A DNA stretch of 64,000 bases, from the NCBI GenBank assembly GCA_964464465.1, contig CAYXGF010000002.1, positions 31,185-95,184 of the forward strand. Direction: 5' to 3'. Of this stretch, positions 26,450 through 33,484 are shown piece by piece; position 1 is the first letter of the stretch; the number at the start of each line of letters is the position of its first letter. This DNA is from UBA940 sp964464465 (GTDB taxonomy: Bacteria > Bacteroidota > Bacteroidia > Bacteroidales > Rikenellaceae). The position numbers and the translations under genes were made by a program. The notes beneath the pieces are model-generated. The model was not told where the DNA came from and searched no databases. It was given only the letters and a program-made list of their open reading frames with translations.

Positions 26450-27466
26450 TCACACGATGTTCACTTCGGTGTCGATTGCGATGCCGAATTTCTGGAAAAC
26501 GTCCTGCTGTATGTCTCGTGCGAGGCCCAGCACCTGCGCTCCTGTTGCTCCGCCTGTGTTTATCAGAACCAGAGCCTGCCGGTCGTGTACGCCTACTGCC
26601 CCCTGCCGGCGCCCTTTCCAGCCGGCTTTGTCGATTAACCAGCCGGCCGCTATCTTGACCTTGCACTCGTCCGCAGTAGCGTAGACAGGCAAATCCTCGT
26701 ATGTCTCTGAGAGTCTCTGCGCGGTGGTTCTGTCGACTATCGGGTTTTTGAAGAAACTGCCTGCATTTCCCGTAACTGCCGTATCGGGCAGTTTTTCCCG
26801 GCGTATTTCAATCACAGCCCGGCGTATGTTCTCTATTGTCGAATCTCCGAGTTGCGAGACATGTTGCAGCAGCGTTCCGTATCCGAGGTTGGGCGACGGC
26901 TGTTTTTTGAGTTCGAAATTTACCGCGGTGACTATGATACGCCCTTTGAGCGAATGCTTGAATATGCTTTCGCGGTAGGCGAATTCGCAGAAAGAGGCAT
27001 CGAGCGTGAGGGTGTTGAGTGTCTGCGGACTGAACATCTCGACGGAGCGGATGATGTCGGCTGCCTCCGCGCCGTATGCGCCTATGTTCTGAACGGGTGC
27101 CGCTCCGACCTTGCCCGGAATGAGAGAGAGATTCTCGGCACCCCACAGCCGGTGTTCGACGCACCATGCCACGAAATCGTCCCATTCCACACCAGCCTGA
27201 ACCCTTACCATGGCTTTTTCCGGTGTCTCGGAAGTCACCTCTATGCCTGCGGATACAGGATGCAGAATCACACCGTCGTAATCCTGTGTGAACAGTATGT
27301 TGTTGCCTCCGCTTAGCACCATCCACTTTTCGCACCGGCATATCATGTCCGCGAAGATGGTGCGCAGGTCATCTGCCGTTTCGAATTCTATCAGCTGGCG
27401 GCATGAGGCCGGCACCGCGAAACTGTTGCGTGTCAGCAACGATTTGTTTTCAATATCCCGAATCAT
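26450..27466 (-). CDS. murB: UDP-N-acetylenolpyruvoylglucosamine reductase MurB
   Basis: FAD-dependent reductase making UDP-MurNAc in the cytoplasm. The 338-residue protein is of the E. coli-like type I: NSFAVPASC near residue 14 (usually NTFGI), the FAD-binding VLSGGNNIL, LIPGKVGAAPVQNIGAYG around residue 108, the catalytic serine region GNAGSFFKNP and a terminal substrate glutamate in IDTEVNIV. The ATG at 27466 fits the family N-terminus; upstream codons would run into a terminator and promoter. It is outside the main mur cluster. Confidence 0.95.
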   Translation of the reverse strand: MIRDIENKSLLTRNSFAVPASCRQLIEFETADDLRTIFADMICRCEKWMVLSGGNNILFTQDYDGVILHPVSAGIEVTSETPEKAMVRVQAGVEWDDFVAWCVEHRLWGAENLSLIPGKVGAAPVQNIGAYGAEAADIIRSVEMFSPQTLNTLTLDASFCEFAYRESIFKHSLKGRIIVTAVNFELKKQPSPNLGYGTLLQHVSQLGDSTIENIRRAVIEIRREKLPDTAVTGNAGSFFKNPIVDRTTAQRLSETYEDLPVYATADECKVKIAAGWLIDKAGWKGRRQGAVGVHDRQALVLINTGGATGAQVLGLARDIQQDVFQKFGIAIDTEVNIV

Positions 27467-27471
27467 ATCCG

Positions 27472-27479
27472 CAAAAGTA
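27472..27479 (-). promoter_or_regulatory. -7 box TACTTTTG immediately before murB
   Basis: A perfect TAnnTTTG on the minus strand ends 6 bases before the murB ATG, so transcription would begin at or within a base or two of the start codon, giving a leaderless or near-leaderless mRNA. It is squeezed between the upstream operon's terminator and murB. Confidence 0.5.
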
Positions 27480-27485
27480 GCGAAT

Positions 27486-27519
27486 AAAAAAAGGACGGCC
27501 AAACTGACCGTCCTTTTTT
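27486..27519 (-). terminator. Strong intrinsic terminator after the decarboxylase operon
   Basis: GGACGG (27493-27498) and CCGTCC (27508-27513) form the core, extended by an A run on one side and a T run on the other, so the hairpin can work in both directions. It lies 17 bases past the stop of the last operon gene and separates it from murB. Confidence 0.85.
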
Positions 27520-27535
27520 ATAGTGTATGTATTCC

Positions 27536-28729
27536 TTATCCGAGGAAGCTGAGCAGAATACCTGCCGCAACGGCGGAGCCTACCACACCGGCCACATTCG
27601 GACCCATGGCGTGCATGAGAAGGAAGTTGGACGGGTTCGCCTCCTGACCGACGGTCTGCGAAACACGTGCCGCCATCGGAACGGCCGATACGCCCGCCGA
27701 GCCGATGAGCGGATTGATTTTCTTACCCTCCTTGGCGAACAGGTTCATCAGTTTTGCCAGCAGGACTCCGCCGGCAGTACCCATGCAGAACGCAATGATA
27801 CCCAGAGCAAGGATGGCGAGTGTATTCCAGTTGAGGAACGCCTCCGCCGTAGCTGTGGCACCTACCGTCGTACCGAGGAATATGACCACGATGTTCATCA
27901 GTTCGTTCTGTACGGTTTTGCTCAGACGGTCCACCACGCCGCACTCCTTCATCAGGTTGCCGAACATGAGGCATCCGATAAGCGGAGCAGCGCTCGGCAG
28001 GAGCAGCGAGATGATTGCGGTGATGATTATCGGGAATATAATCTTCTCAGTTTTCGATACGGGACGCAGCTGCGCCATCTTAATCATGCGCTCTTTTTTA
28101 GTGGTGAGCGCCTTCATGATGGGCGGCTGAATCAGAGGTACAAGAGCCATGTACGAGTATGCCGCCACGGCTATCGGGCCGAGCAGATTCGGGGCCAGCT
28201 TGGATGTCAGATAGATTGCGGTAGGACCGTCGGCGCCGCCGATAATTCCGATACTTCCGCATTCATTGGGCGCGAAGCCGAGGGCTGCCGCACCGATGAA
28301 CGTGATGAAGATACCCACCTGAGCCGCAGCACCGAGAAGAAAGCTCTTCGGATTGGCGATAAGCGGACCGAAGTCGGTCATTGCGCCGACGCCGAGGAAT
28401 ATAAGGCAGGGATAGATGCCGAGTTTGACACCCAGGTAGAGGTAGTCCAGAAGGCCTGCGTCATTGACGAAATTGCCCCAATGCACGTGTCCTCCCTCGA
28501 AGAGAGCCGAGTGGAACATGTTTGCACCCGGGAGATTGGTGAGCAACATTCCGAATGCGATGGTCAGCAGCAACAGAGGTTCGTATTTTTTCTTGATTGC
28601 AAGATACATCAGGAAAAACGACAGACCTATCATTACGTATTGTTTCCAGTCGCCTGAGCTGAATCCCGTCTGCGCGAAGAAATCGAGCAGAGCGCTCCAA
28701 CTCGAATTTGCCGATAAACTGTATATCAT
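27536..28729 (-). CDS. Sodium-translocating decarboxylase beta subunit (methylmalonyl-CoA decarboxylase type)
   Basis: Integral membrane subunit that decarboxylates carboxybiotin and exports sodium ions. The 397-residue protein has about nine to eleven membrane segments and the family's conserved GIIGGADGPTAIYL motif (containing the key aspartate) near residue 140, IGCLMFGNLMKECGVV near 228 and GSAGVSAVPMAARVSQ near the end. It is the last gene of a five-gene operon with an epimerase, carboxyltransferase, OadG-like subunit and biotin carrier, so methylmalonyl-CoA rather than oxaloacetate is the likely substrate. A strong terminator follows. Confidence 0.93.
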   Translation of the reverse strand: MIYSLSANSSWSALLDFFAQTGFSSGDWKQYVMIGLSFFLMYLAIKKKYEPLLLLTIAFGMLLTNLPGANMFHSALFEGGHVHWGNFVNDAGLLDYLYLGVKLGIYPCLIFLGVGAMTDFGPLIANPKSFLLGAAAQVGIFITFIGAAALGFAPNECGSIGIIGGADGPTAIYLTSKLAPNLLGPIAVAAYSYMALVPLIQPPIMKALTTKKERMIKMAQLRPVSKTEKIIFPIIITAIISLLLPSAAPLIGCLMFGNLMKECGVVDRLSKTVQNELMNIVVIFLGTTVGATATAEAFLNWNTLAILALGIIAFCMGTAGGVLLAKLMNLFAKEGKKINPLIGSAGVSAVPMAARVSQTVGQEANPSNFLLMHAMGPNVAGVVGSAVAAGILLSFLG

Positions 28730-28742
28730 AGTCCGTTCTCCC

Positions 28743-29174
28743 TTATTCGATAACCATTAACAAGTCGCCTTCCATTACGGTAGCGCCGGCCTGTACGTTG
28801 ACGGACTTGACCGTTCCGCCCTGCGGAGCGTCGATATTGTTTTCCATCTTCATTGCTTCGAGTACGGCCAGAGTCTGTCCGGCCGAGACGGTGTCGCCGA
28901 CCTTGACTTTTATGCCGACAAGCGTTCCCGGAAGCGGAGCTGTGATTTTAATGCCGCTTGCAGCAGCGGGACGGGCGGCCGAAACAGCCTGAGCGGATGC
29001 GGCCGAAGGAGCGGTAGTCTGCGCTTTCTTGATTGTGGATACCTTGGCACCCTGGATTTCGACCTGGTAGGGCGTACCGTTCACTACTACGTTCGCTACG
29101 GTGGATTCCTCATTTACGTCGTCGATTGTGACGTTGTACTGACGGCCGTTTATTTTGAATGAATAGTCTTTCAT
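28743..29174 (-). CDS. Biotin carboxyl carrier subunit of the decarboxylase
   Basis: Carries CO2 on biotin between the carboxyltransferase and the membrane subunit. The 143-residue protein has an N-terminal domain (MKDYSFKINGRQYNVTI), an Ala/Pro-rich flexible linker (about residues 55-75) and a C-terminal biotinyl domain with EAMKMEN, biotin expected on Lys109. An in-frame ATG at 29243 exists, but the ATG at 29174 gives the family N-terminus and avoids overlap with the upstream gene. It is 13 bases upstream of the beta subunit gene. Confidence 0.93.
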   Translation of the reverse strand: MKDYSFKINGRQYNVTIDDVNEESTVANVVVNGTPYQVEIQGAKVSTIKKAQTTAPSAASAQAVSAARPAAASGIKITAPLPGTLVGIKVKVGDTVSAGQTLAVLEAMKMENNIDAPQGGTVKSVNVQAGATVMEGDLLMVIE

Positions 29175-29188
29175 CTTGATACTCTGAG

Positions 29189-29521
29189 TTATTTTCTTTT
29201 GTAATCTGGTAATTGTGTCAGCCCGTGAATTTTTGAGCTCCACGGCGAATAGACGCTTTTGATTTTGTGAATGGTGATTACCTCCGACTCCTTGTCATGC
29301 AGGTTGCTCGTGTATATTTTCAGAGCGGCGGTTATCGCAGCCGCCACCTCGTTTTCGTCGCCGGCCTGCTCCGCGGGCTGCGCTTTCGGCTTTCTCTCGA
29401 CGAAGGCGACGCCCATCAGCTTCATGAGTCCGACCATGAGCGTAAGAACCGCTACGACAAGCAGAAAACCTATCAGAGCCGTGTTGAGGATGTAACCCCA
29501 GTCTACTAATAACATTGTCAT
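29189..29521 (-). CDS. OadG-like gamma/delta subunit of sodium-pumping decarboxylase
   Basis: Small membrane subunit that holds the soluble carboxyltransferase to the membrane complex. The 110-residue protein has one N-terminal span (about residues 10-38, LNTALIGFLLVVAVLTLMVGLMKL), then a polar region and a C-terminal WSSKIHGLTQL segment typical of longer Bacteroidetes OadG proteins. Starts at 29521 and 29515 are both possible. Its place between the carboxyltransferase and biotin carrier genes makes the assignment secure despite low sequence conservation in this family. Confidence 0.87.
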   Translation of the reverse strand: MTMLLVDWGYILNTALIGFLLVVAVLTLMVGLMKLMGVAFVERKPKAQPAEQAGDENEVAAAITAALKIYTSNLHDKESEVITIHKIKSVYSPWSSKIHGLTQLPDYKRK

Positions 29522-29532
29522 AACTTTACGGT

Positions 29533-31095
29533 TTACAAAGGAATGTTGGAGTGTTTCTTAGCAGGGTTGCTGAGACGTTTTGTCGCCAGCGACTGCAATG
29601 CGCGGATTATGCGGAAACGCGTATTGCGGGGCTCGATAATATCGTCGATGTAGCCGTATTTGGCGGCGTTGTACGGATTGGAGAACTTGTCGTTGTACTC
29701 TTTTTCCTTCTCGGCGATGAACTTGGCTTTCTCCTCGGTGTTCTCGATAGCCGCGATAGCCTTTGCTTGCAGCACCTCGACAGCTCCCGAAGCACCCATG
29801 ACGGCGATTTCGGCCGTAGGCCATGCGTAGTTGATGTCACCGCGGATATGTTTCGAGCTCATCACGATGTATGCGCCTCCGTATGCCTTGCGGAGCGTGA
29901 CGGTTACCTTGGCTACGGTAGCCTCGCAGTAAGCGAACAGAAGTTTTGCACCGTGGTCAATGACGGCGTTGTACTCCTGTCCTGTGCCCGGAAGGAATCC
30001 CGGAACGTCCACTAAGGTTACGATAGGAATGTTGAACGCGTCGCAGAACCGGATGAAGCGGGCCGCCTTGCGCGAGGCGTTGCTGTCGAGCACGCCGGCC
30101 ATGTATTTTGGCTGGTTGGCGACGATACCCACGCTCTGTCCGTTGAAGCGGGCGAAACATGTGATTATGTTCTTTGCGAAAGCCTGCTGCGATTCGAGAT
30201 ATTCTCCGTTATCGACAATAGCCCGGATGACCTCGTACATGTCGTATGGCTTGTTTGGGTTGTCGGGTATTATGTCGTTCAGAGAGTCTTCCAGACGGTC
30301 GATGCGGTCGGTGCAGACACCTACCGGAGCATCCTCCATGTTGTTCTGCGGCATGTAGCCGAGCAGTTTGCGGATGAGTTGCAGACCCTCCTCCTCGGTG
30401 TCGACTGCGAAGTGCGCCACACCCGATTTGGCAGTGTGGACTGTCGCGCCGCCGAGCTGTTCCTGTGTCACATCTTCGCCGGTCACGGTCTTTACGACCT
30501 TCGGTCCGGTAAGGAACATGTTGCTGGTCTGTTTCTTCATGATTATGAAGTCGGTCAGCGCCGGCGAGTAAACTGCGCCGCCTGCGCACGGACCGAAGAT
30601 TGCCGAAATCTGCGGAATCACACCCGAGGCCATCACGTTGCGCTGGAATATCTCGCCGTATCCGGCCAGGGCGTTGATGCCTTCCTGGATACGTGCGCCG
30701 CCCGAGTCGTTGAGACCGATTACCGGAGCGCCGTTGCGCATGGCCATGTCCATAATCTTGCATATTTTCTCGGCCAGCGTAATCGAGAGCGAGCCTGCGT
30801 TGACGGTGAAGTCCTGTGCGAAGATATACACCAGACGTCCTTCTACCGTTCCGTATCCCGTCACCACTCCGTCGCCGAAGATATGCTCCTTCTCCATGCC
30901 GAAGTCGTAGCAGCGGTGTGTCACGAACATGTCGAACTCTTCGAAAGAGCCCTCGTCCAAAAACATGTTAATTCTTTCGCGGGCGGTGTATTTGCCTTTG
31001 GCGTGCTGAGAGTCGATTCTCTTCTGTCCGCCTCCCAGTCTGGCTTTCTCGCGGTTGTTTATCAACAGCTGTACCTGTTCCTGTATGTTGCTCAT
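29533..31095 (-). CDS. Acyl-CoA carboxyltransferase subunit (methylmalonyl-CoA decarboxylase alpha)
   Basis: Moves the carboxyl group from (S)-methylmalonyl-CoA to biotin, releasing propionyl-CoA. The 520-residue protein has the two crotonase-like carboxyltransferase domains, with GGGQKRIDSQHAKGK near residue 20, the oxyanion-hole glycines in LNDSGGARIQEG near residue 125 and GPCAGGAVYSPAL near 170, and VDVPGFLPGTGQEYN and AYGGAYIVMSS in the second half. The same family includes propionyl-CoA carboxylase beta; the adjacent sodium-pump genes favour decarboxylase. It lies 11 bases after the epimerase gene. Confidence 0.95.
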   Translation of the reverse strand: MSNIQEQVQLLINNREKARLGGGQKRIDSQHAKGKYTARERINMFLDEGSFEEFDMFVTHRCYDFGMEKEHIFGDGVVTGYGTVEGRLVYIFAQDFTVNAGSLSITLAEKICKIMDMAMRNGAPVIGLNDSGGARIQEGINALAGYGEIFQRNVMASGVIPQISAIFGPCAGGAVYSPALTDFIIMKKQTSNMFLTGPKVVKTVTGEDVTQEQLGGATVHTAKSGVAHFAVDTEEEGLQLIRKLLGYMPQNNMEDAPVGVCTDRIDRLEDSLNDIIPDNPNKPYDMYEVIRAIVDNGEYLESQQAFAKNIITCFARFNGQSVGIVANQPKYMAGVLDSNASRKAARFIRFCDAFNIPIVTLVDVPGFLPGTGQEYNAVIDHGAKLLFAYCEATVAKVTVTLRKAYGGAYIVMSSKHIRGDINYAWPTAEIAVMGASGAVEVLQAKAIAAIENTEEKAKFIAEKEKEYNDKFSNPYNAAKYGYIDDIIEPRNTRFRIIRALQSLATKRLSNPAKKHSNIPL

Positions 31096-31106
31096 TTCCG
31101 TTGTTT

Positions 31107-31520
31107 TTATTTGTTGTTCTTGTCTTCGCAGAGTTCGGTAAGCACGCCCATTGTCGATTTGGGGTGAAGGAAAGCGATGGTAAGCCCTTCGGCGCCGCCG
31201 CGGGGAGTCTTGTCGATGAGTCTGACCTCCTTGCTTTCGGCCTCGGCGAGCGCGTCCTCGATACCCTCGACGGCAAATGCCACGTGGTGTACGCCCTGTC
31301 CTTTGTTTTCAATGAATTTGGCTATCGTGCTGTCTTCGGAGGTGGCTTCGAGAAGCTCTATTTTGGTTTGTCCTACCTTGAAGAACGCCGTCTTGACCTT
31401 CTGGTCGGCGACCTCTTCGATGTTGTAGCATTTCAATCCTAAGACTTTTTCATAATAAGGGATTGCTTCCTCCAAACTCTTCACGGCGATGCCGAGATGT
31501 TCGATATGGGAGATGTTCAT
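31107..31520 (-). CDS. mce: Methylmalonyl-CoA epimerase
   Basis: Interconverts (R)- and (S)-methylmalonyl-CoA in the succinate-propionate pathway, a cobalt- or zinc-type VOC-fold enzyme. The 137-residue protein starts MNISHIEHLGIAVKSLE, with metal ligands expected at His7, His81 (GVHHVAFAV region) and the glutamate-like position in GVLTEL near the end. The frame is open upstream to 31595, but the ATG at 31520 is the family start and a promoter lies at 31593-31600. It is the first gene of the decarboxylase operon. Confidence 0.95.
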   Translation of the reverse strand: MNISHIEHLGIAVKSLEEAIPYYEKVLGLKCYNIEEVADQKVKTAFFKVGQTKIELLEATSEDSTIAKFIENKGQGVHHVAFAVEGIEDALAEAESKEVRLIDKTPRGGAEGLTIAFLHPKSTMGVLTELCEDKNNK

Positions 31521-31592
31521 TTTAGTAAGTTTTAAATATTTGTAAAACAGATTATTGACGTTGCTGTGCCGCAGTGCGCACATTTTCAGAAA

Positions 31593-31600
31593 CAAATGTA
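31593..31600 (-). promoter_or_regulatory. -7 box TACATTTG for the decarboxylase operon
   Basis: A perfect TAnnTTTG on the minus strand predicts a start near 31586 and a leader of about 65 bases to mce. The -33 element is not obvious. All five genes downstream are spaced by 10-14 bases, so they probably form one transcript ending at the terminator near 27500. Confidence 0.55.
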
Positions 31601-31655
31601 ATGAACTTTTTCCGGATTTCAGCCGCTTCTTAAATATTTTTAAGAAAAAAAAGTT

Positions 31656-31730
31656 GGACGGCGCAAAACTGTCCGTAAATGAAACTTACGGACTTATAAA
31701 GTGCGGATACGGTCCGCCTTGGCGGTTTTT
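31656..31730 (+). repeat. Two hairpins with alternative pairing upstream of rubrerythrin
   Basis: GTCCGTAA (31671-31678) and TTACGGAC (31686-31693) form a perfect 8-bp stem with a 7-base loop. GGAC at 31656-31659 could pair instead with GTCC at 31671-31674. A second small hairpin, CCGC-CTTG-GCGG, at 31714-31725 by its outer CCGCC/GGCGG arms, is followed by five T residues. This resembles a terminator or attenuator. No consensus promoter was found in the 180-base gap. Confidence 0.4.
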
Positions 31731-31778
31731 GTCCCGTTTTTGCATTTATCACCCGTAACCGTTAAAAAAACAAAAAAC

Positions 31779-32354
31779 ATGAAATCGATAAAAGGAACCG
31801 CAACCGAGCAGAATCTGCTCAGAGCGTTTGCCGGCGAGTCGCAGGCCCGCACGCGTTATACGTTTTTCGCCGGTGTTGCGAGGAAGGAGGGCTACGAACA
31901 GATTGCCGGCGTATTTCTTGAAACCGCAGAGCAGGAGAAGGAGCATGCCGAGCGTTTTTTCAAGTTTCTCGAAGGGGGCGACGTGTCCATTACCTCGTCC
32001 TATCCGGCAGGCCGTATTTCGACCACTGCGGATAATCTTCTTGCGGCGGCTCTGGGCGAAAGGCAGGAGTGGGACATGCTCTATCCGGATTTCGCGGCCG
32101 TTGCGGACAGCGAGGGCTTTGCCGAGATTGCCGAGGCCTTCCGTCGGATTTCCACCGTCGAGTCGTATCACGAGCAGCGCTATATGAAACTGCTGAGCCG
32201 TATGACTGACGGAGATTTTTTCGTGCGCGACGGCGAGATTTACTGGCAGTGCCGTAACTGCGGTTATGTCTGCAAGGCGGCCGAGGCTCCGGAGATATGT
32301 CCTGCATGCAAGCATCCGCAGGCCTATTTCGAGCCGATGAAAGAGAACTATTAG
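31779..32354 (+). CDS. Rubrerythrin
   Basis: Non-haem di-iron peroxidase protecting anaerobes from hydrogen peroxide. The 191-residue protein has the ferritin-like four-helix domain with ExxR/ExxH iron ligands (AGESQARTRY near residue 18, TAEQEKEHAERF near 50, GERQEWDMLYP near 93, STVESYHEQRY near 125) and a C-terminal rubredoxin-like site, CRNCGY...CPACKHP, around residues 158-177. The ATG at 31779 gives the standard N-terminus (MKSIKGTATEQNLL). Its end overlaps the convergent CapA-like gene by four bases. Confidence 0.96.
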   Translation: MKSIKGTATEQNLLRAFAGESQARTRYTFFAGVARKEGYEQIAGVFLETAEQEKEHAERFFKFLEGGDVSITSSYPAGRISTTADNLLAAALGERQEWDMLYPDFAAVADSEGFAEIAEAFRRISTVESYHEQRYMKLLSRMTDGDFFVRDGEIYWQCRNCGYVCKAAEAPEICPACKHPQAYFEPMKENY

Positions 32355-33466
32355 AGCGCCGGTTTTTGCAGAAGCCGTCTGCTGTCCTGCATGAACTGCC
32401 CGTATGCGGCTTTGGCGGCACTGTCGCCTTCGAGCATCGTGTCTGCAATCCATGACGGCAGCACGGTATACCTGCGTCTGCCGTCACGGAATGGCGTATA
32501 GACCCACACGAGGCTGTATGCGAAGTCGTACGACACGGAATCCGCACCGGCCTTGCAGACATCTATCCGCGCAATCATGCCGCCGTCGCAGCCGCGTTTG
32601 CGCTGGTTGGAGACGAAGTTGCCGAGCGAATAGAACACGGCCGTGCACGCGGACGAGTCTGCGTGCGGCAGATACTCTATCGGTTGCAGAACGTGGGGAT
32701 GCGAGCCGATTATGATGTCAATGCCCTGCCGCGCGCTCCAACGTGCCAGACGCCGTTGTGCCGCAGACGGCTGCTGCGAATACTCCTCGCCCCAGTGGTA
32801 GCAGGCTATGATGCACTCCGCTCCGTTGTGCCGCGCTATGGCTATGTCGCGTTTTATGCGTGCGGTATCTATGATGTTGACGATGTGTCCGGCCGGGACC
32901 GGAAGTCCGTTTGTCGAATAGGTGTAGTTCAGCAGGGCGAAGCGTATGGCGCCCGCCTCGAAGATGAGCGGACAGAACGCTGCGCATCGGGCCGAATCGG
33001 TGAATGCTCCGGTGCTCGCTATGCCTGCGCTGTCGAGCGCTGCTACGGTGTGGGCGATACCTGTGCGGGCATTGTCGCAGATATGGTTGTTGGCCAGGAC
33101 CGCTATGTCGATTCCGCTCCTCCGCATGTCTCGCGCCAGCTGTGCCGGAGAACGGAACATCGGGTATCCGGTGTACTTGCCGGAGTAGGAGAGCGTGGTT
33201 TCGAGATTGATTATCACGGCATCTGCCGAATCGAGCGTGGGCTTTATGTACCTGAAACACTCCTCGTAGTCGAATCCGTCCGGCGTACGTGCGGCCTCGA
33301 CCTGCGGGGCATGCTGCATAAGGTCGCCGATGAAGATGAGCGATGCACTCCGGACCGTGTCGTGCGGCGGCTCCGCGGGCGGTTGTTCTTCCGGCCGGGT
33401 GGTGCGCATGCAGCCGGCGAGTGCGGCCAGGAAGACAAATATTGCGGCTGTGACGGTTTTTGGCAT
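32351..33466 (-). CDS. CapA/PgsA-family lipoprotein (metallophosphatase fold)
   Basis: A 371-residue predicted lipoprotein (lipobox LAGC, Cys19) with the CapA domain, a calcineurin-like metallophosphatase fold first linked to poly-gamma-glutamate capsule but widespread in organisms without that polymer. Metal-site motifs are intact: GDLMQH near residue 47, NLETTLS near 87, LANNHICD near 118 and GSHPHV near 254. The C-terminal part is less conserved. It follows the GH2-like gene by 18 bases on the same strand and is probably cotranscribed. The natural substrate is unknown. Confidence 0.88.
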   Translation of the reverse strand: MPKTVTAAIFVFLAALAGCMRTTRPEEQPPAEPPHDTVRSASLIFIGDLMQHAPQVEAARTPDGFDYEECFRYIKPTLDSADAVIINLETTLSYSGKYTGYPMFRSPAQLARDMRRSGIDIAVLANNHICDNARTGIAHTVAALDSAGIASTGAFTDSARCAAFCPLIFEAGAIRFALLNYTYSTNGLPVPAGHIVNIIDTARIKRDIAIARHNGAECIIACYHWGEEYSQQPSAAQRRLARWSARQGIDIIIGSHPHVLQPIEYLPHADSSACTAVFYSLGNFVSNQRKRGCDGGMIARIDVCKAGADSVSYDFAYSLVWVYTPFRDGRRRYTVLPSWIADTMLEGDSAAKAAYGQFMQDSRRLLQKPAL

Positions 33467-33484
33467 TGCGTTACGGGTGCCGCG

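Noticed and set aside
27527..28657. A 376-codon plus-strand frame over the decarboxylase beta subunit
   Set aside because: Antisense shadow of a clear membrane protein gene; it starts inside the terminator region and has no recognisable motif.
32351..33466. Poly-gamma-glutamate capsule locus
   Set aside because: A CapA-domain protein alone is not evidence for this polymer; CapB/CapC-type synthetase genes are absent.
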